DNA from: Verrucomicrobia bacterium UBA4286
GTDB lineage: Bacteria > Verrucomicrobiota > Kiritimatiellia > RFP12 > UBA1067
Reading direction: 5' to 3'
DNA length: 8,787 bases
NCBI GenBank assembly: GCA_002395905.1
Contig: DGVK01000222.1
Coordinates: 1-8,787 of the forward strand
Made by a program: the position numbers and the translations under genes. Each line of letters begins with the position of its first letter. Within the stretch, counting starts at the first letter, position 1. Under the pieces are notes generated by a model. It saw only the letters and a program-made list of their open reading frames with translations. It was not told the origin of the DNA and ran no database searches. Below, one piece after another: positions 7,539 to 8,787 of this stretch.

Positions 7539-7568
7539 AGTATACCAAAAAACCCTCCGGGCTTTCAA
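7539..7568 (-). promoter_or_regulatory. Probable promoter for the secY-gtrA-secretin unit
   Basis: On the minus strand TTGAAA (7563-7568) is followed after 18 bases by TATACT (7539-7544), with TGG directly before the -10 (extended -10 TGGTATACT). Transcription would start near 7532, giving a leader of about 28 bases that contains the AGGAG of secY (7514-7518). The -35 and spacer coincide with the terminator-like hairpin that ends the HIT gene. Confidence 0.68.
7547..7565 (-). terminator. Possible weak intrinsic terminator after the HIT gene
   Basis: The minus strand reads AAAGCCCGGAGGGTTTTTT just after the HIT stop codon. AAAGCCC can pair with GGGTTTT (three G-C pairs, one G-U, three A-U) around a GGA loop, and T residues follow. 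The stem is short and uses part of the T-run, so termination is probably partial, allowing some readthrough from glyS-HIT into secY. Confidence 0.4.
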
Positions 7569-7580
7569 GTGTCATGGCTG

Positions 7581-7985
7581 TCATGCCATGCGGACGCGTC
7601 CGGCGAGCGCCTTCAGTTCCTCCATATCACCTTTATGGCTCTCGAACACGAAAGGCTCGCCCGCATAGCGCGGCACTATGTGAAAGTGAAGATGCTTCAC
7701 TGTCTGGCCGGCCGCCTCGCCGTTGTTCTGCAGGATGTTGAACCCGTCGCACGGCAGAGCCTCCTTGAGACGGGCCGCGACCTTCCTGACGCGCGCTACG
7801 ACCGCCGCGAGAACGGCGTCATCTGTGTCGAGAAGCCCGGTCGAATGCTTCTTGGGAATCACCAGCGTATGCCCCTTGGTGAAAGGGTTTATGTCGAGGT
7901 ATGCGAGGACGGCGTCGTCCTCGCATACCTTGAAGCTCGGTATCTCGCCTGCGGCGATTGCACAAAACACGCAGTCGTTCTTCAT
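7581..7985 (-). CDS. HIT-family (histidine triad) nucleotide-binding protein, Zn-binding HINT-like type
   Basis: HIT proteins of this type hydrolyse or transfer nucleotide monophosphates from phosphoramidates and related compounds, acting in the cytoplasm. The product has the usual length (134 residues). The triad is HLHFHIVPR with H98, H100 and H102, where H100 or H102 would be the catalytic nucleophile by family analogy. A probable zinc site is formed by C5, C8 (CVFC), H47 (PKKHSTGL) and H98. Other family marks are the AYLDINPFTKGHTLVIPKKH stretch at 29-48 and FNILQNNGEAAGQTVKH at 82-98. The start ATG at 7985 is one base from the glyS stop codon. GGAG lies 7 bases upstream, inside glyS, so the two are surely co-transcribed. 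A link with aminoacyl-tRNA synthetases is plausible because HINT enzymes cleave aminoacyl-adenylates made by them. That link is inference from context and known enzymology. Confidence 0.93.
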   Translation of the reverse strand: MKNDCVFCAIAAGEIPSFKVCEDDAVLAYLDINPFTKGHTLVIPKKHSTGLLDTDDAVLAAVVARVRKVAARLKEALPCDGFNILQNNGEAAGQTVKHLHFHIVPRYAGEPFVFESHKGDMEELKALAGRVRMA

Positions 7986-7986
7986 C

Positions 7987-8787
7987 TCAGAACTCCAGTG
8001 CGTCGTACATCATAGCGAGGAACTCGCCGTATGTCATGCGCTTCTGCTCCATCGAGTCCCGTTCGCGAACGGTGAAGGTTCCGTCCCTGGTGGACTGCTC
8101 GTCGACCGTGATGCACCATGGGGTGCCCGCCTCGTCCTGCCGACGGTAGCGTCGGCCGATTGCGCCGGATACGTCCCACATGCAGTTGACCTTCTTCTGC
8201 AGCTTTTTGAACAGATCGCGCGCGAAGGTGTACTGCGCCTCGTCCTTCTTGATCAGCGGGAAGATGGCGACCTTTATCGGCGCGACCTTCGGGCTGAAGT
8301 GGAGCACCGTGCGGATGTCCTCCCTGCCCTTCTCGTCCGAAAGCTTCTGCTCCTCGTACGCCTCGCAGAGCAGCGCCAGCATGAGGCGGTCGACACCGGC
8401 CGACGGCTCGATGACATGCGGCACGTACTTGCCGTCGAAGAGGTTCATGCAGAACTTCTCGGCTGCGGCCGCGTCCTTGCCGCGCGCGACCCAGTCGGCC
8501 TGGACTTTCTCGATGAACGCCTTCTTCGCGGCGTCGTTCATCTTCTTCGCCGCCTGCTTGAGCGGATCGTCGAAGACCATCTGCGACTCGCCCGACCACT
8601 TCTGGTGCTGCGAAAGGTCGAAGTCGCTTCGCGCGGCGATGCCCTCTAGCTCCTGTCGGCCGAACGGGAAGTCGTACTCGATGTCGACACACGCGCGCGC
8701 ATAGTGGGCGAGCTCGTCAGGTTTTTGCCAGTATTCGACGAACCGCTCGGTCGGGAGGCCTACGGCGTTGAGGAACTTCTTGCGCTG
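7987..8787 (-). CDS. glyS: Glycyl-tRNA synthetase, dimeric type, C-terminal part (runs off the window)
   Basis: This class II synthetase charges tRNA-Gly with glycine in the cytoplasm. The last 266 residues are present; the N-terminal part, with motif 1, lies beyond the right edge. In fragment numbering, DIEYDFPFG is at 35-43, ELEGIAARSDFDLSQH at 46-61 (the glycine-site region of the dimeric, single-chain type), and YVPHVIEPSAGVDRLMLALL at 121-140 contains motif 3 with its ATP-binding Arg. The anticodon-binding domain follows from about 163 (HFSPKVAPIKVAIFPL), with GAIGRRYRRQDEAGTPWCI at 208-226 and FTVRERDSMEQKR at 238-250. This is the alpha2 family of eukaryotes, archaea and many bacteria, not the alpha2-beta2 GlyQ/GlyS pair. 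An unusual stretch of about 40 Lys/Ala-rich residues (about 75-116) lies between SGESQMVFDD and DGKYVPH. No start is visible; the reading frame is open to base 8787. Confidence 0.96.
   Translation of the reverse strand, partial: QRKKFLNAVGLPTERFVEYWQKPDELAHYARACVDIEYDFPFGRQELEGIAARSDFDLSQHQKWSGESQMVFDDPLKQAAKKMNDAAKKAFIEKVQADWVARGKDAAAAEKFCMNLFDGKYVPHVIEPSAGVDRLMLALLCEAYEEQKLSDEKGREDIRTVLHFSPKVAPIKVAIFPLIKKDEAQYTFARDLFKKLQKKVNCMWDVSGAIGRRYRRQDEAGTPWCITVDEQSTRDGTFTVRERDSMEQKRMTYGEFLAMMYDALEF

Noticed and set aside
7723..8649. Open frame of 308 codons on the plus strand across the HIT and glyS genes
   Set aside because: It spans two certain minus-strand genes and their junction, has Arg/Leu-rich shadow composition, and shows no ribosome site or motif.

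Overview
The window is GC-rich (roughly 60%), gene-dense bacterial chromosome. It carries eight protein genes, with a gene running off each end. There are no RNA genes, CRISPR arrays, insertion sequences or phage genes. No gap between genes exceeds about 100 bases. The coenzyme A-dependent pyruvate:ferredoxin oxidoreductase points to an anaerobe. The secretin and the exosortase-type CPBP protease point to a Gram-negative with an outer membrane. The gene styles and the promoters fit the PVC group (for example Kiritimatiellota or a relative). That placement is an impression from protein style, not a demonstrated assignment.

Left part (1-2409, minus strand): dxr, the first committed enzyme of the MEP isoprenoid pathway, lies upstream of nifJ (pyruvate:ferredoxin oxidoreductase), whose C-terminal two thirds lie beyond base 1. 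Both use pyruvate-linked central metabolites, but nifJ has its own promoter in the 94-base gap, so they need not be one operon.

Middle (2410-3897, plus strand): a compact divergent promoter region separates dxr from a two-gene plus-strand unit. That unit encodes a CPBP intramembrane protease resembling the kind that accompanies exosortase/PEP-CTERM systems, followed by a short-chain dehydrogenase. The dehydrogenase gene overlaps the oppositely oriented secretin gene by 44 bases.

Right part (3854-8787, minus strand): reading leftwards, glyS (C-terminal part of a dimeric glycyl-tRNA synthetase) and a HIT-family hydrolase gene lie one base apart. A terminator-like hairpin and a new promoter follow, then secY, gtrA and an outer-membrane secretin gene form a tight unit. 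secY is not in its usual ribosomal-protein setting. It sits instead with a GtrA-type membrane protein and an orphan secretin, so inner-membrane and outer-membrane export components are probably on one transcript.

The most distinctive non-coding signal is a shared promoter style. The three clear minus-strand promoters (nifJ, dxr, secY) all carry an extended -10 of the form TGGTATAnT. The nifJ and dxr promoters match at 13 of 14 bases across and upstream of the -10. Most genes are recognisable housekeeping or envelope genes. I do not see a clearly new multi-gene defence or mobile system here.
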